This document shows positions 6,092 through 6,226 of a stretch of 6,226 bases of DNA, in pieces (the first letter of the stretch is position 1; each line of letters opens with the position of its first letter). Below the pieces are notes generated by a model. It searched no databases and was not told the DNA's origin. It was given only the letters and a program-made list of their open reading frames with translations. The translations under genes were made by a program, and so were the position numbers. The DNA is taken from the NCBI GenBank assembly GCA_030151365.1, contig JASLDW010000021.1, positions 1-6,226 on the forward strand. Direction: 5' to 3'. This DNA comes from Lysobacter sp. (GTDB lineage: Bacteria; Pseudomonadota; Gammaproteobacteria; Xanthomonadales; Xanthomonadaceae).

Positions 6092-6112
6092 CTGCCGCGC
6101 GCAACGCGGTGG
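6092..6112 (+). other. Intercistronic hairpin between rpsP and rimM
   Basis: CCGCG (6095-6099) and CGCGG (6105-6109) pair around the loop CGCAA, and the stem can lengthen to eight pairs using two G-U pairs and one C-G (6092-6099 with 6105-6112). The 3' arm contains GGTGG (6108-6112), the only Shine-Dalgarno-like sequence before the rimM ATG. The hairpin could therefore limit rimM translation. No U-tract follows it. Confidence 0.4.
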
Positions 6113-6123
6113 CAACCCCGCAC

Positions 6124-6226
6124 ATGATCGACACCGGGCGCCGCATCCTCATTGGCAGGGTGCATGGCGCCTTTGGTGTGCGTGGCGAACTGAAAGTCGA
6201 ATCCTTCAGCGAACCGCCGCAGGCGC
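6124..6226 (+). CDS. rimM: Ribosome maturation factor RimM, N-terminal fragment (cut by window edge)
   Basis: The first 34 codons of RimM, a 16S rRNA processing factor that binds ribosomal protein S19 and helps mature the 30S head domain. After a short variable start, RRILIGRVHGAFGVRGELKV (6-25) and ESFSEPP (26-32) are the typical opening of the RimM N-terminal beta-barrel domain. The gene begins 46 bases after the rpsP stop. ATG 6124 is chosen; GTG 6109 is in frame and would add five residues, but it has no better ribosome site. The weak Shine-Dalgarno fits the low rimM output relative to ribosomal proteins known for this operon in E. coli. Confidence 0.93.
   Translation, partial: MIDTGRRILIGRVHGAFGVRGELKVESFSEPPQA

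Overview
This window looks like ordinary chromosome from a high-G+C gammaproteobacterium, most likely of the Xanthomonadaceae/Lysobacteraceae (Stenotrophomonas, Lysobacter or Luteimonas type). Two things suggest this. The first four genes have the order regulator, outer-membrane lipoprotein, membrane-fusion protein, MFS pump, which matches the emrRCAB operon known from Stenotrophomonas maltophilia. The second half has the gammaproteobacterial arrangement of ypjD divergent from ffh, followed by rpsP-rimM. The assignment rests on gene content and order only; the exact genus cannot be read from the window.

Region 1 (1-3379, minus strand) is a compact drug-efflux operon read right to left: emrR (MarR-family repressor), emrC (outer-membrane channel lipoprotein), emrA (periplasmic adaptor) and the first 53 codons of emrB (14-TM MFS pump, cut by the window edge). 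emrR/emrC and emrC/emrA each share an ATGA stop-start overlap. emrB follows emrA after 27 bases and has its own good ribosome binding site. Together the last three would form a trans-envelope pump for hydrophobic toxic compounds, with the repressor as first gene of its own operon.

Region 2 (3380-3462) is a short, unusually AT-rich intergenic stretch. It holds a perfect 9+9 inverted repeat, three copies of TTGCAT (minus strand) and a TTGACA -35 box with a possible -10. This is the probable autoregulated emrR promoter/operator and the most interesting regulatory sequence here.

Region 3 (3463-4245, minus) is ypjD, a multi-pass inner-membrane protein of the CcsA/HemX-like family. It is divergent from ffh (4326-5699, plus), the SRP54 GTPase that targets membrane proteins to the translocon. 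The 80 bases between them carry a clear ffh -10 box.

Region 4 (5700-6226, plus) starts the rpsP-rimM operon: a promoter, a leader with a small hairpin, complete rpsP (ribosomal protein S16), a 46-base gap with a hairpin, and the first 34 codons of rimM (16S rRNA processing factor), cut by the window edge. trmD and rplS would be expected next.

I see no mobile element, CRISPR array, tRNA, rRNA or convincing novel system. The coding strand is tightly packed with recognisable genes, and the long open frames on the opposite strands are typical high-G+C shadows. The findings are therefore mostly about regulation.
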